A stretch of DNA of 48,883 nt from Cytophagales bacterium (GCA_030448185.1 JAUJNL010000020.1:1-48883), one strand, 5' to 3'; counted from the first letter of the stretch, positions 37,772 through 47,327 are shown. The notes: generated by a model from the letters alone, not told the origin. Numbers and translations: made by a program.

Positions 37772-40615
37772 CTAACCTTCACTCAGATTGGGAATTTCTA
37801 CGGTGAAAGTGCTTCCTTTCTTCAATTCTGAACGTACTGTGATCGTTCCGCCTAGTTTGGTCACAATTTCCTTGACAATATATAATCCTAATCCTGAACC
37901 TTTGGAGTCAGAAGCGGCCCGAAAAAACATATCGAAAACTTTCTCCACGTGGATAGCATCAATTCCCCGGCCATTGTCTTCCACCATAAATAGTGCCTTT
38001 TCCGCCGTAATATTGATCTTGATGTGTACATACGGATGCTCTTGGGCAAGCGTATGGTATTTTATCGCATTAGATATTAGATTATTTAGCACTACCCGCA
38101 AGCGGCTGCGGTCCGTGAACAGCGTACTGGTGCCGGTAATTTCGGGAAGAATTTTTATCTGACTCACACCTTCCATATAATACAAGTCTTCCAGGATCTC
38201 AGTAAGCATCGCTTTAATGTCCACCGGTTCCGGCTTTAGATCCAGCCGCGAATTGCGCGAATAGTGAACAATTTCGTTAATGAATTTGTCGAGCCGGTTA
38301 ATGCTCTGCTCCATCATGGTCAGGTATTGTAGCTGTGCCTCACCCGGCTCGTCCAATTTGGCAATCGTAATCAGACCGAGAACGGAGGTAAGGGGAGCCC
38401 GAAGTTCATGAGAGGCACTGTATACAAACTTATCGAGTTCAGAGTTGGTCTTTTCCAGTTCAGCATTCTTCTGAATCAGCAGTTCGGCGGATTTCTTTAA
38501 TTCGGTAATATCCCGGATTACGCCATCATATGCATAGCCCGAAGCTTCATTCTGTAATAAAGTGATATTGACCGCTGCCCAGAATGAGGTGCCGTCTTGG
38601 CGTAAAAACAGGACTTCCTTATTATGAATCTGCTTTTTATCCAGCAGTTCTTTTATCAGTTCCTGATGTTGTCTCTCATCAGTGAACTGGGAACTGAAGT
38701 TTAAACTCAATTCATTAGTTGCCGTATTTATCCCGAATATATCCGAAAAAGCCTGGTTCGAGTATATAATTTGGTGCTTGGAGTCGCACCGGAATATACC
38801 AACCTGTATGTTGGAGTTAATAGATTGCAGCAGTTGTTCACTCTGCTTTACTTTTTCTTCTGCCTGTTTTCTTCGGGTAAGGTCTAGTCCGTAACCGAAC
38901 ATCATTTTTACTTCCATATTTTCATCAAACCAAGGTGAAAATCTCTTTAAATAGTGGGTTTTATTGCCGGAGGCGTCCTGAAAAGTTTCTTCGAGGTCAA
39001 CCGTTTGTTTGGTTAGCAGTGCCTGCAAAAAGGCCTGACGGCGGTTTTGGGCAATAGATAAATCTTTGTTCCTAAACTGACAGTATTCGAAATCATCCTT
39101 GCCAATCAGCCATTTTCTGATTTCTTCGTTTTTAACGCCTTTGGCATTGACAAACAGGTACCGGTGTTCCCAGTCAAACATGGCCAGGTCAATGGGCATG
39201 TTGTGGAGGAAACTCTCATAGAATTCTTTCTGCTTTTGAATTTCTTCCGTAGCCAGCTTCTGTGCCGTAATGTTAGTAGCTATACTGAGTACCTGCACGC
39301 TGCTATTTTCAACGATCAGGGGTACTTTGATGGTCTGAAACCAGCTTGGCTTTCCGGTAAGTGGATTGGGAATGCAGGTTTCAAATGGATCTGAAGTTTG
39401 CCGGGTATTGACTACCTGCCGGTCCAGTTCTTCAAAATAGTCTACCTCCTGATAGTATGGATGAAATTCAGCATCTTTTTTACCTATAATCTGCTCTGAT
39501 TTTAACCCGTGAATGCTGGCAAATGCATCATTGACCAAGGTATACTCGCCGGACTCGGCTTTAATAAATATTAAGTGTGGGCAGGCATTCAGAATCTGGC
39601 TCAGATACTGCTTCTGTGCTTGCAGTATTTTCTCCGTATTCTTCCGGTCACTGATATTCCGGGCATTAACGATTATAAACTGATGGTCATCCGTTTGAAT
39701 GTACTTGAAGCTGATTTCCACTGGGAAAAACTCACCATTCTTACGCCTATGTTCACTCTCATAAGTCAGAGACTGATTTTCCTGAAGCTCCTGAATTAGT
39801 TTTAACCAAGCGTCCCTATTACTTAATGCAGCATCAATCTGGGAAAAATGCATCGAGAGCATCTCTGGCCGGCTGTAGTCGAGGGTAGAAAGTGCTTTTT
39901 GACTCACATCTCTGATTATGCCCGAAGCGGGATCTATCACAAACAGCCCATCATTTGACTGGTCTACCAGGAAGCGGAATAATTGTAATTTCTCTTCTGC
40001 TTCTTTACGCTCCGTAATGTCCTGGGCGATGCCATGCCACAGAAATACCTCGTTGGGTAGTCTCTTAGGCCGCGATTGAATCTTGATCCATTTGGTCGTA
40101 CCCGAAAAGAGTTTCACTTTGCCTTCCCAACTCCAGGTAGTCATCGTTTGGGCCGATGTCCTAAGCGTCTCAAAGAAATAGTTAGGTTCGATACCCAGCA
40201 GCGTAATTATTGCCAGGGGATTTTGAATAATTGTTTCCGGGGCGGCTTCTAATAGTTCAACACTGCCAGGACTGACATACGGAATGGCGATTTGTCCGTC
40301 AGGCTGAAGTATAAATTGATAGAGTACTCCCGGAACATGCAACGCCATTTCCCGGAGGTTATTCTCACTTGCGTATAGCTTCAGGTGCAGCCCCTTTAAT
40401 TCTTTAAAACTGGCAGTCATCTCTTCATCCAGAACCTGCAATTCTCCCTCAAGCTGCCGGTACGTTTCGTTCAGATTTCGTAGTAGACTACCTGTGATTC
40501 CTTCCTCAATAGATCTAGCTGCAAGATTACCTTGATTCGAACCTCCAATCGTTTGTGCCCCCTGATGCTCATTAGGTACAAATTGCGCTTGTTCATGGTC
40601 AGAGAATTGGTCCAT
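37772..40615 (-). CDS. Orphan cytoplasmic multi-PAS sensor histidine kinase
   Basis: An intact 947-aa protein without membrane helices. A coiled-coil N-terminus (~40-90) is followed by five PAS/PAC modules (~90-200, 212-330, 340-455, 462-585, 595-705), each closed by a DITERK / NISDRK / LDLTRR / DITELK linker. HisKA follows with the phospho-acceptor His736 in SASHELRAPL, then HATPase_c (~835-943) with NLISNAIKYH (N box), VEDNGRGID (G1) and GSGLGLYIVKE (G2). It senses an unknown cytosolic signal or redox/ligand state. No response regulator is adjacent, so the output partner lies elsewhere. No receiver domain is fused. Confidence 0.92.
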   Translation of the reverse strand: MDQFSDHEQAQFVPNEHQGAQTIGGSNQGNLAARSIEEGITGSLLRNLNETYRQLEGELQVLDEEMTASFKELKGLHLKLYASENNLREMALHVPGVLYQFILQPDGQIAIPYVSPGSVELLEAAPETIIQNPLAIITLLGIEPNYFFETLRTSAQTMTTWSWEGKVKLFSGTTKWIKIQSRPKRLPNEVFLWHGIAQDITERKEAEEKLQLFRFLVDQSNDGLFVIDPASGIIRDVSQKALSTLDYSRPEMLSMHFSQIDAALSNRDAWLKLIQELQENQSLTYESEHRRKNGEFFPVEISFKYIQTDDHQFIIVNARNISDRKNTEKILQAQKQYLSQILNACPHLIFIKAESGEYTLVNDAFASIHGLKSEQIIGKKDAEFHPYYQEVDYFEELDRQVVNTRQTSDPFETCIPNPLTGKPSWFQTIKVPLIVENSSVQVLSIATNITAQKLATEEIQKQKEFYESFLHNMPIDLAMFDWEHRYLFVNAKGVKNEEIRKWLIGKDDFEYCQFRNKDLSIAQNRRQAFLQALLTKQTVDLEETFQDASGNKTHYLKRFSPWFDENMEVKMMFGYGLDLTRRKQAEEKVKQSEQLLQSINSNIQVGIFRCDSKHQIIYSNQAFSDIFGINTATNELSLNFSSQFTDERQHQELIKELLDKKQIHNKEVLFLRQDGTSFWAAVNITLLQNEASGYAYDGVIRDITELKKSAELLIQKNAELEKTNSELDKFVYSASHELRAPLTSVLGLITIAKLDEPGEAQLQYLTMMEQSINRLDKFINEIVHYSRNSRLDLKPEPVDIKAMLTEILEDLYYMEGVSQIKILPEITGTSTLFTDRSRLRVVLNNLISNAIKYHTLAQEHPYVHIKINITAEKALFMVEDNGRGIDAIHVEKVFDMFFRAASDSKGSGLGLYIVKEIVTKLGGTITVRSELKKGSTFTVEIPNLSEG

Positions 40616-40754
40616 ATTGCAGGAAAATATTTTGTCAGGTAAAGGACAGCTGGTAAAGTCTGACGCTGTTTATCATGAATGAAGGGATAGCAGCAAAAGT
40701 AACATGTCTATTAGGTGAAGCCTTTTATCTTTTCGATCAATTAGGTGCTCAGTG

Positions 40755-40782
40755 TGATAAAGCAGGCCGGCCTGCTTTATCA
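40755..40782. repeat. 28-bp perfect palindrome, possible terminator or operator
   Basis: TGATAAAGCAGGCC (40755-40768) is followed immediately by its exact complement to 40782. It lies in the otherwise empty 317 bp between the kinase start and the groEL stop, ~140 nt upstream of the kinase. A loop-less palindrome can be a symmetric protein-binding site; AAAGCAGGCC/GGCCTGCTTT could also be a terminator stem. Confidence 0.65.
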
Positions 40783-40873
40783 TATTTATCTGTTTTAAAG
40801 GCGATTTCGGCCCTCCTGTCAGTATTACTATCGGTATTGATACTATTTCTGGTAATTACCGGGATATAAAATG

Positions 40874-40903
40874 AAAATCCCTGGTCAAATGATGACCAGG
40901 GAT
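40874..40903 (-). terminator. groEL terminator
   Basis: ATCCCTGGTCA (40877-40887) / TGACCAGGGAT (40893-40903) forms an 11-bp stem with a 5-nt loop. On the minus strand it is followed by TTTTCATTTT, about 30 nt past the groEL stop. Confidence 0.85.
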
Positions 40904-40933
40904 CTTATAGGGTAGTATCTTAATAAATTAAGA

Positions 40934-42572
40934 TTACATCATGCCGCCCATGCCGCCATGGCTATGGCCACCTGCACCGGCTGCTGGCGCTTCTTCTGGT
41001 TCTTCGGCTACTACGCATTCGGTAGTCAGCAATAGCGCAGCAATAGAAGCCGCATTTTCAAGGGCCAGACGAGTTACCTTAGTCGGGTCGATGATACCGT
41101 TTTCCATCAGGTTTTCGTAACGGTCTTCACGGGCATTGTAACCGTAGTCTTTCTGACCTTCTTTTACTTTATTTACCACTACGGAGCCTTCGCCACCTGC
41201 GTTGAATACGATGGTACGCAACGGAGATTCGAGGGCCTGACGAATGATATTTACACCGGTAGCTTCGTCCTCGTTATGGGTTTGTACACTGCCCAACGCA
41301 GTAGCAGCACGGATCAAAGCTACTCCACCGCCAGCTACTACGCCTTCTTGTACGGCAGCGCGGGTAGCATGCAGGGCGTCGTCTACGCGGTCTTTCTTTT
41401 CCTTCATCTCTACTTCGGTAGCTGCCCCAATGTACAGGATGGCAACGCCGCCGGAGAGTTTAGCTAAACGCTCCTGCAGTTTTTCCTTATCGTAGTCAGA
41501 AGTTGTTTTTTCGATCTGTGCCTTGATTTCATTGATCCGGGCAGTGATATTTTCTTTCTGGCCTGAACCATTGATAATGGTAGTGTTGTCTTTGTCAATT
41601 ACTACTTTCTCGGCTGTACCCAGGTATTCAAGGGTAGCATTTTCCAATTTGTAACCACGCTCTTCGGCGATAACAGTGCCACCAGTCAGGATAGCAATAT
41701 CTTCGAGCATAGCTTTGCGGCGGTCACCGAAACCAGGTGCTTTTACAGCGGCTACTTTCAGGGCGCCACGGATTTTGTTCACTACCAGCGTAGCCAGTGC
41801 TTCTCCGTCTACATCTTCAGCGATCAGCAACAGGGGACGGCCAGTTTGTACGGTAGCTTCCAACACCGGCATCAGTTCCTTCATGGAAGAGATTTTCTTC
41901 TCCGTGATCAGGATGTAAGGCCGGTCCAGTTCGGCTTCCATTTTTTCGGTATTGGTCACAAAGTAAGGTGACAGGTAACCGCGGTCAAACTGCATACCTT
42001 CTACGGTCTTCACTTCAGTTTCCGTACCACGGGCTTCTTCTACGGTGATTACGCCGTCTTTACCTACTTTATCCATAGCATTGGCAATCATTTTACCAAT
42101 TTCGTGGTCATTGTTGGCAGAAATGGTAGCCACCTGGGCAATTTCATTAGAGCTACTGATCGTTCTGGACTGCTCTTTCAGGTTTTGTACTACTGCTGAA
42201 ACGGCTTTATCAATACCGCGCTTCAGGTCCATTGGATTAGCACCAGCAGCTACGTTCTTAATACCAGAAGTAAAAATCGCCTGAGCCAGTACCGTAGCGG
42301 TAGTAGTTCCGTCACCGGCAGTGTCAGCCGTTTTAGAAGCAACTTCTTTTACCAACTGAGCCCCCATATTTTCAATGGGTTCTTTGAGTTCAATGTCTTT
42401 GGCAACTGTTACACCGTCTTTGGTAATGGCAGGGGCGCCAAACTTCTTATCTAAAATTACGTTTCTTCCCCTTAGGACCCAATGTCACCTTTACGGCATC
42501 GGCCAGGTGTCAACCCTTTTTTAAGCTTGTCTCTTGCGTCGGTGTTGAAAAAAATATCTTCTTTGAGGCCAT
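40934..42572 (-). CDS. groEL: Chaperonin GroEL (60 kDa), four indels in the first 40 codons
   Basis: From ATG 42572 (MASKKIFF) the sequence must be repaired at four places. These are a T7 run that should be T5, GGGG read as GGG and CCC read as CC in the [13 protein letters not shown] part, and one surplus A in GPKGRNVIL. After repair it is 545 aa. From 42367 on it is open: [29 protein letters not shown] (the nucleotide-binding DGTTT), [20 protein letters not shown], and the C-terminal GGM-rich tail. It forms the double-ring folding chamber with GroES. groES precedes it by 71 nt. Being essential, the gene argues that these indels are sequence errors. Confidence 0.95.
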
Positions 42573-42643
42573 AACGTTTAATTATTTTGAATTATGAATT
42601 TTAGATGTTTAAAGGGTTGAATATAAAATTTGACATTTAAGCA

Positions 42644-42922
42644 TTAAAGAATAGCAAAAATGTCCGACTCACGCATGATGAGATATTCTTTGCCTTCAAC
42701 CGTAATTTCAGTGCCGGCGTATTTCCCATAAAGAACTGTGTCACCTACTTTAACAGTCAGCGGCTCATCTTTCTTGCCGTTTCCGATGGCCACCATCCGC
42801 CCGTTGTGAGGGTTGTCCTGGTCAGGGTCAGGGCTGATGATACCAAAAGCTGTTTTGACTTCAGCGGCAGCATGTTCGACCAGAACTCTGTCTGCAAGGG
42901 GTTTAATACTAATGTTTGCCAT
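42644..42922 (-). CDS. groES: Co-chaperonin GroES (10 kDa)
   Basis: A 92-aa protein starting MANISIKPLADRVLVEHAAA. The mobile loop region (AEVKTAFGIISPD) and the C-terminal GTEITVEGKEYLIMRESDIFAIL are canonical. It is first in the groES-groEL operon (minus strand) and is divergent from a hypothetical gene. It caps the GroEL chamber. Length normal, frame intact. Confidence 0.97.
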   Translation of the reverse strand: MANISIKPLADRVLVEHAAAEVKTAFGIISPDPDQDNPHNGRMVAIGNGKKDEPLTVKVGDTVLYGKYAGTEITVEGKEYLIMRESDIFAIL

Positions 42923-42955
42923 AAGGGTTTAATAGATTTATGGTTAAAATCTGTG

Positions 42956-43101
42956 TGTCATCTCCGCATTTAACGTGCCAGTTGAATTTTTTACCCCTAA
43001 ATAGTATATTATAGGTGTAAAACCTGTCAGTATACTGGAGTTCGAGTGACAATTTTACCGGAGAGAATGAGACAAAACTGACACATGATCAAAGCCTGAC
43101 A
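42956..43101 (-). promoter_or_regulatory. groES upstream region with repeated TGTCA words
   Basis: Five TGTCA/TGACA pentamers occur upstream of groES (42956, 43025, 43047, 43079, 43097). No CIRCE (TTAGCACTC-N9-GAGTGCTAA) is present. A sigma-54-like TGGCACG...ATGC is readable on the minus strand near 42979-42964, which I consider only suggestive. The 234-bp region also contains the start of the divergent gene. Confidence 0.3.
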
Positions 43102-43156
43102 ATATTACTTGAAATAGAAGGAATAAACGAGTAAATTTTAATAAAACAATATAGGT

Positions 43157-43873
43157 ATGAAGACGCTGAATCAACACTGGCTTACGGAAGGCTTAATCGA
43201 TTTTGAATATAAAAAATATATTCTACTGGCCTATCTGCAGGAAGTCAAGCAAAATTTCCGGGAACAAAAACTGTATCCTTATCTGTCTGACCTGGTATTT
43301 CACTACCAGAATCTGCAGTTTATCCGGGAAAACAAAAAGCTGATTTACGAGAACTTTCCAAAGGAAATATCCAAAGCTGATTTTGAAAAGCTGAACATAT
43401 CCTACAAAAAAATTGTGCAGGATGATGAGTTAATGGCTCAAATCGAGGAAATTCTTACGTTCTCTATTCCCCGATTTAAGGATATGCTCAATGAGGGCAA
43501 GGATATGTATGAATTTATCGAGGATCATGTTAATATCAGTCAGGTAGGGCTGACATCATTGTATCGCAATGAGGGGTATTTATTCATTGCGCAGCCACAA
43601 ACCAGCGACACCCGGGTATACCAGTATCAGATTACCCTGTTTGAGAATGCACACGAAAAATTCCGGGGGGTGCATACGTATTTCCTGGAATCCCTTAAGC
43701 GGGGTATCGGTGTTACCTACGAAAGTTTGAAAGTAGATCTATCCCGGCGGCATAAAATCCTGCCTAATCCAGCTACTTACCTGATAGAGTCATCCATCCA
43801 ATGCCCTTTGGATGAGACTCTACTTCCTATTGCCAAAAGATTATTGGTTAAGTATATCAGCACCACCGCCTGA
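43157..43873 (+). CDS. Conserved hypothetical protein, 238 aa
   Basis: An intact frame from ATG 43157 (MKTLNQHWLTEGLIDFEYKK). The protein is soluble, acidic and largely helical, with a central segment LTFSIPRFKDMLNEGKDMYEF and a more beta-like C-terminal part (VGLTSLYRNEGYLFIAQPQ, VYQYQITLFENAHEKFRGVH). I recall similar Bacteroidota proteins without a function. It lies divergent from groES and ends convergently with secG. The protein has no signal peptide or known motif. Coupling to chaperonins is only positional. Confidence 0.75.
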   Translation: MKTLNQHWLTEGLIDFEYKKYILLAYLQEVKQNFREQKLYPYLSDLVFHYQNLQFIRENKKLIYENFPKEISKADFEKLNISYKKIVQDDELMAQIEEILTFSIPRFKDMLNEGKDMYEFIEDHVNISQVGLTSLYRNEGYLFIAQPQTSDTRVYQYQITLFENAHEKFRGVHTYFLESLKRGIGVTYESLKVDLSRRHKILPNPATYLIESSIQCPLDETLLPIAKRLLVKYISTTA

Positions 43874-43894
43874 TACTGGCAAGCAATAAAAGCA

Positions 43895-43922
43895 AAAAGG
43901 AAAGCTGTCCGGCTTTCCTTTT
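43895..43922. terminator. Bidirectional terminator between the hypothetical gene and secG
   Basis: AAAAGGAAAGC (43895-43905) / GCTTTCCTTTT (43912-43922) has a 6-nt loop and is flanked by A-run and T-run. Confidence 0.9.
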
Positions 43923-43949
43923 TTATGATTATTCTAGCTCAGATGCTAA

Positions 43950-44306
43950 TTATTTGCGGGTCGTTGTGTCAGGAGATTGCATCGCCTTTTCGCTGGGGGT
44001 TGTGACCGCTGGCGGCACGTTGCCGGTTGACTTTCCGGAGGCCCGGTCAATATTTACGGATTTTGGGCCGCTTGCCTGCGTACGGCTGCCCATTACAATA
44101 GAGGTAGACAAAGTAAGTACCATTAAACCGATGGCAAAGCCCCAGGTAAGCTGTTCTAACAGATCACTGGTACGTTTTACCCCCATTACCTGATTGGCGC
44201 CGGTAAAACCAGCTGTGATACCGCCTCCTTTAGAATTTTGTAATAATACCACTGTCACCAGCAGCAGGCAAACCAGAATAATAAAAATAATAATAGCCGT
44301 GTACAT
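43950..44306 (-). CDS. secG: Preprotein translocase subunit SecG
   Basis: A 118-aa protein: first transmembrane helix MYTAIIIFIILVCLLLVTVV, the conserved LLQNSKGGGITAGFTGANQVMG loop (split around position 30), a second helix (QLTWGFAIGLMVLTLSTSIV), and a Ser/Thr/Pro-rich C-terminal tail typical of Bacteroidota SecG. It assists SecYE-dependent export. It lies 3 nt downstream of the TPR-like gene, so they are co-transcribed. Confidence 0.93.
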   Translation of the reverse strand: MYTAIIIFIILVCLLLVTVVLLQNSKGGGITAGFTGANQVMGVKRTSDLLEQLTWGFAIGLMVLTLSTSIVMGSRTQASGPKSVNIDRASGKSTGNVPPAVTTPSEKAMQSPDTTTRK

Positions 44307-44309
44307 GCA

Positions 44310-45181
44310 CTACAACTGTTTTAAGTCTTCAATTCTACCCGCAAAATACGCCTTTTTTTCCGGATATTTCAATATCAATTTTTCAAACATTTCAACCGCT
44401 TTATCTGTCTTACCCTGGCGGATAAAAATATTAGCTAAATTTTCACTTACCATACCGGCCGGTCTGATACTCTTTTCTGACAGATCCCGGGCCGTTTCGG
44501 AGTCTTTCTGCGTCATGTTCAAGGCCGAAATCCGAGGCTCCGAACGGATGAAAGACTCAATAATCTCACGCTGGATATTTTTCTTTACCCGGCGGCTGAA
44601 TTCTTCAATTGCTTGTTCATCATCATTCAGATGCCCCAATTTTAGGGGGGGCTCTTCATCTTCAACCGCCTCCTCCTGAGTATCCTGCTGCAGGGGTAAC
44701 ACATATTGTTCAAATACGAGGCTAGGCGGCGTTTCAATGATTAACGCTTCGGTTGATGCTTCTGTAGCTAATTCGGGCAGCATCTCGCCATTGGGCGCAG
44801 GCAGCGTTTCTACGGGTAAAAGAATGGAAGTATCAGCAGGAGAAGTCTCTTCAAGAGAAGTTTCTTCGGAAATAGAGTTTACTTCTTTTTGCGGAGCAAA
44901 TCTGGTTGTTGTATCGGAAGAGATAGCTCCGGTCCATTCCTGGCGGTTCCGTTCACCAGTAATCATTTTTTTAATGTGTCCCGGTTTACCGAATAGGCAG
45001 CCGCTTTACGTAGCTTCTGAGAAGCAAGCATATCAGCCTGATCATAGTGATATTTAGAACTCAGCATATGCGCAAGGCTGCAATACGGAAATACCCGCAC
45101 CATTTCTTCCAGTGCTTCAAGATCATGCATGGAAATATGACCTGGTTGCTGAATCAGCTTAATAAAATTATCCTTGTTCAC
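44310..45181 (-). CDS. TPR-like protein of the lptE-secG cluster (frame broken at an A7 run)
   Basis: The frame from 45181 (MNKDNFIKLIQQPGHISMHD) stops at an A7 run near 44964. A second frame opens there (ITGERNRQEWTGAIS) and runs to 44310. One extra A joins them into 290 aa, the single-protein form I know from Cytophagales. Alternatively they are two genes with an ATGA overlap. Domains are a helical N-terminal (~1-70, 'FPYCSLAHMLSSKYHYDQ'), a long acidic disordered middle (~85-200), and one C-terminal TPR (ANIFIRQGKTDKAVEMFEKL). Role unknown; no signal peptide, so probably cytoplasmic. Confidence 0.7.
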
Positions 45182-45329
45182 CGTGCTAAAAATGAGATAA
45201 TATAATCCGAATATACTCTATACTAACTGAATTGTCGAATGGCTGGATTGTTAAATGGATGGAAAAAGCTTTCACCCACCTTTTCAGAAAAAGAATCATT
45301 TAGTAAAGAAACAATTCAACAATGTGATT

Positions 45330-45878
45330 CTACCAGTCGGCGACGGACTTGTTAAAAATGTCGTAGATAATCTGCTCAAATATAGCGTCAATCAGTTGCG
45401 GCTCCACCGAAGAAAGGCTCTGGTTCTGATCAAAGTCGCGGTAAAAGCTGAACTGAGAGTCGAAATTTTTAGTCTCGTCAAACGTGTTGGTAAACTTGAC
45501 CTGTACCCGGATGGTCAGGCGGTTAAGGGACGCCTGCTGCTCGGCCGTAGGAGCTACCGGCATCAGGTCATATCCTACAATCGAGCCTTCAAGCAGCAAA
45601 TGACCGTCCTGATTCACAATTTTAAGCGGCGAGTTGCCCTGATAATAATCTTTGAGCCGTTCCGTAAAGGTCTGACTCAGGTTAGCCGGGCCCCCGCCGG
45701 AATTGTTATAGAAGTTAGCAATGGCTACTGTTTTGATATTGGGATCCAGGTTAATACCCGTGAAGGAATAGATTCCGCAACTGGTAGGCACCAAAAGCAG
45801 CAGTGGCAGCAACGTGGCTAAAATTCTAAATGTTGAATATTGAATGTTGAATATATTTTTGGGAAGGATAAATTTCAT
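45330..45878 (-). CDS. lptE: LPS-assembly lipoprotein LptE family
   Basis: I start at ATG 45878 (MKFILPKNIFNIQYST); a second ATG at 45899 adds seven residues. The signal peptide ends in the lipobox LLVPTSC (Cys34). The mature part begins GIYSFTGINLDPNIKTVAIA, the Bacteroidota LptE pattern, and has GPANLSQTFTERLKDYYQG and DAIFEQIIYDIFNKSVADW. LptE plugs the LptD barrel and inserts LPS into the outer leaflet. It follows the sigma-54 activator in the same direction with a ~36-nt gap. 182 aa, frame intact. Confidence 0.9.
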   Translation of the reverse strand: MKFILPKNIFNIQYSTFRILATLLPLLLLVPTSCGIYSFTGINLDPNIKTVAIANFYNNSGGGPANLSQTFTERLKDYYQGNSPLKIVNQDGHLLLEGSIVGYDLMPVAPTAEQQASLNRLTIRVQVKFTNTFDETKNFDSQFSFYRDFDQNQSLSSVEPQLIDAIFEQIIYDIFNKSVADW

Positions 45879-45904
45879 TGAGCATTTAAAATTTAGCATT
45901 GAGC
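45831..45904. repeat. Short direct repeats overlapping the lptE start
   Basis: TGTTGAATAT occurs twice (45831-45840, 45845-45854) and CATTGAGC twice (45876-45883, 45897-45904). The lptE start codons and the first ~16 codons (IFNIQYSTF) lie inside these repeats. Confidence 0.65.
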
Positions 45905-45914
45905 GTTGACAAAG

Positions 45915-47192
45915 CTACTCAATCTCATACTGTTTGATCTTCCGGTAGAGAGTGCGTTCGGATATCCCCAAATCCCGTGCCGCATACTTCCGTTTATTCT
46001 TGTTTTTGCGAAGCGCCTTCAGAATCATTTCTTTTTCCTTTTTTTCCAGTAAGAGTGATTCATCCTCCATTTCGTGGGGAATATCTTCAATCCGGTCCAG
46101 TTCTATGGTATCTTCTTCCCGGCCGGAACGGCGGGGAGCTTCTAATAACAGCTGATGGTTCGGTGGCACTGGTTTTTCTTCGGGTTCCTCCTCGGTAACT
46201 CCGTCAAAGAGGTCCTTGTGATCATCAATGACTTTATCTCCGTAGTGCTCTTCGCGCAGAAAGTCATAAACCAGCTTTTTTAATTCGTTGACATCCTTTT
46301 TAACATCAAACAGTACCCGGTACAACAGGTCCCGCTCACTGAAATTGTCTTCCTTCCCGTTTTTCTCGCGCACCAGGGCCGGAACCTGGTTCTGCGGCTC
46401 GCTGGGCAAATACCGGCGGAGTGCATCCGCACTGATCTCGCGCTCCATTTCCAGTACGGACATTTGTTCCACAAAATTCTTCAATTGGCGGATGTTGCCC
46501 GGAAACCGGTATTGCGTCAGCAAACGGCCCGCTTCTTCGGTCAGACTCAGCGGTTTCACGCGGTATTTCTCGGAGAAATCCGTGGCAAATTTCCGGAACA
46601 GCAGCAGCACATCACCTCCCCGTTCCCGCAAAGGGGGCACGTAAATAGGTACGGTACTCAGGCGGTAATACAGGTCTTCGCGGAACGTCCCTTTCTCCAC
46701 AGCCTGGAGCAGGTTTACGTTGGTGGCTGCTACTACCCGTACATTGGTTTTCTGCGTTTTAGAAGAACCCACCCGGATGAATTCGCCGTTTTCCAGTACA
46801 CGGAGCAGACGGGCCTGCGTGCCGAGGGGCATTTCGCCGATTTCATCGAGGAAGATGGTGCCCCCGTTGGTTACTTCAAAGTAGCCTTTACGGGCATCTA
46901 CCGCGCCGGTAAAAGAGCCTTTCTCGTGACCGAAAAGTTCCGAGTCAATAGTGCCTTCGGGGATAGCGCCGCAGTTAATGGCAATAAACTGCCCGTGCTT
47001 GCGCTGGCTGAGCTGGTGAATTATTTTAGAAAAAGATTCCTTCCCGCTACCGCTTTCTCCCGTAATGAGCACCGTCATTTCGGTAGGCGCTACCAGGGCC
47101 GCTTTTTAGATTGCGTAATTTAATAAAGGGGAGTTCCCAATGATACCAAAACGCTGTTTGATACCCTGAATATCTACAGAATTTAGCGCCAC
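45915..47192 (-). CDS. Sigma-54-dependent transcriptional activator without receiver domain (in-frame TAA near N-terminus)
   Basis: Reading from GTG 47192 (VALNSVDIQGIKQRFGIIGN) gives 425 codons, with a TAA at 47106-47108 (codon 29) in the same frame. After it the AAA+ domain is intact: Walker A GESGSGKE, GSFTGA (the sigma-54 contact loop, usually GAFTGA), Walker B GGTIFLDEIGEMP, VRVVAATN, and the Arg-finger LYYRLSTVPIYVPPLRERG. A charged linker and a C-terminal Fis-type HTH (ARDLGISERTLYRKIKQYEI) follow. No receiver or sensory domain is fused. It activates RNA polymerase-sigma54 promoters. lptE, immediately downstream, may be a target. Confidence 0.88.
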
Positions 47193-47327
47193 AATAAGTA
47201 TTTAGGTTTAGGGTGTACCGCATTGGCTTTCCGATACTACTACCGACGATCTTCTGATAAACCCATATACCGGTTAAGTAAGGATGAGAAATATGCCAGA
47301 GATAGGGATCAGCAAACAAATAGCTGC

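Noticed and set aside
40675..40869. Plus-strand 64-aa frame with a hydrophobic C-terminus
   Set aside because: It reads straight through the 28-bp palindrome, has no family resemblance and no promoter-like box; chance frame in an intergenic region.
42445..42572. Programmed frameshifting in groEL
   Set aside because: Four separate small indels in 40 codons do not fit any slippage mechanism.
42964..42979. Sigma-54 promoter (TGGCAC...ATGC) upstream of groES
   Set aside because: One mismatch in the -12 element, and groES is normally under housekeeping or heat-shock control; kept only as a remark.
46464..47123. 219-aa plus-strand frame opposite the sigma-54 activator
   Set aside because: Antisense shadow of the AAA+ domain, which has all catalytic motifs on the minus strand.
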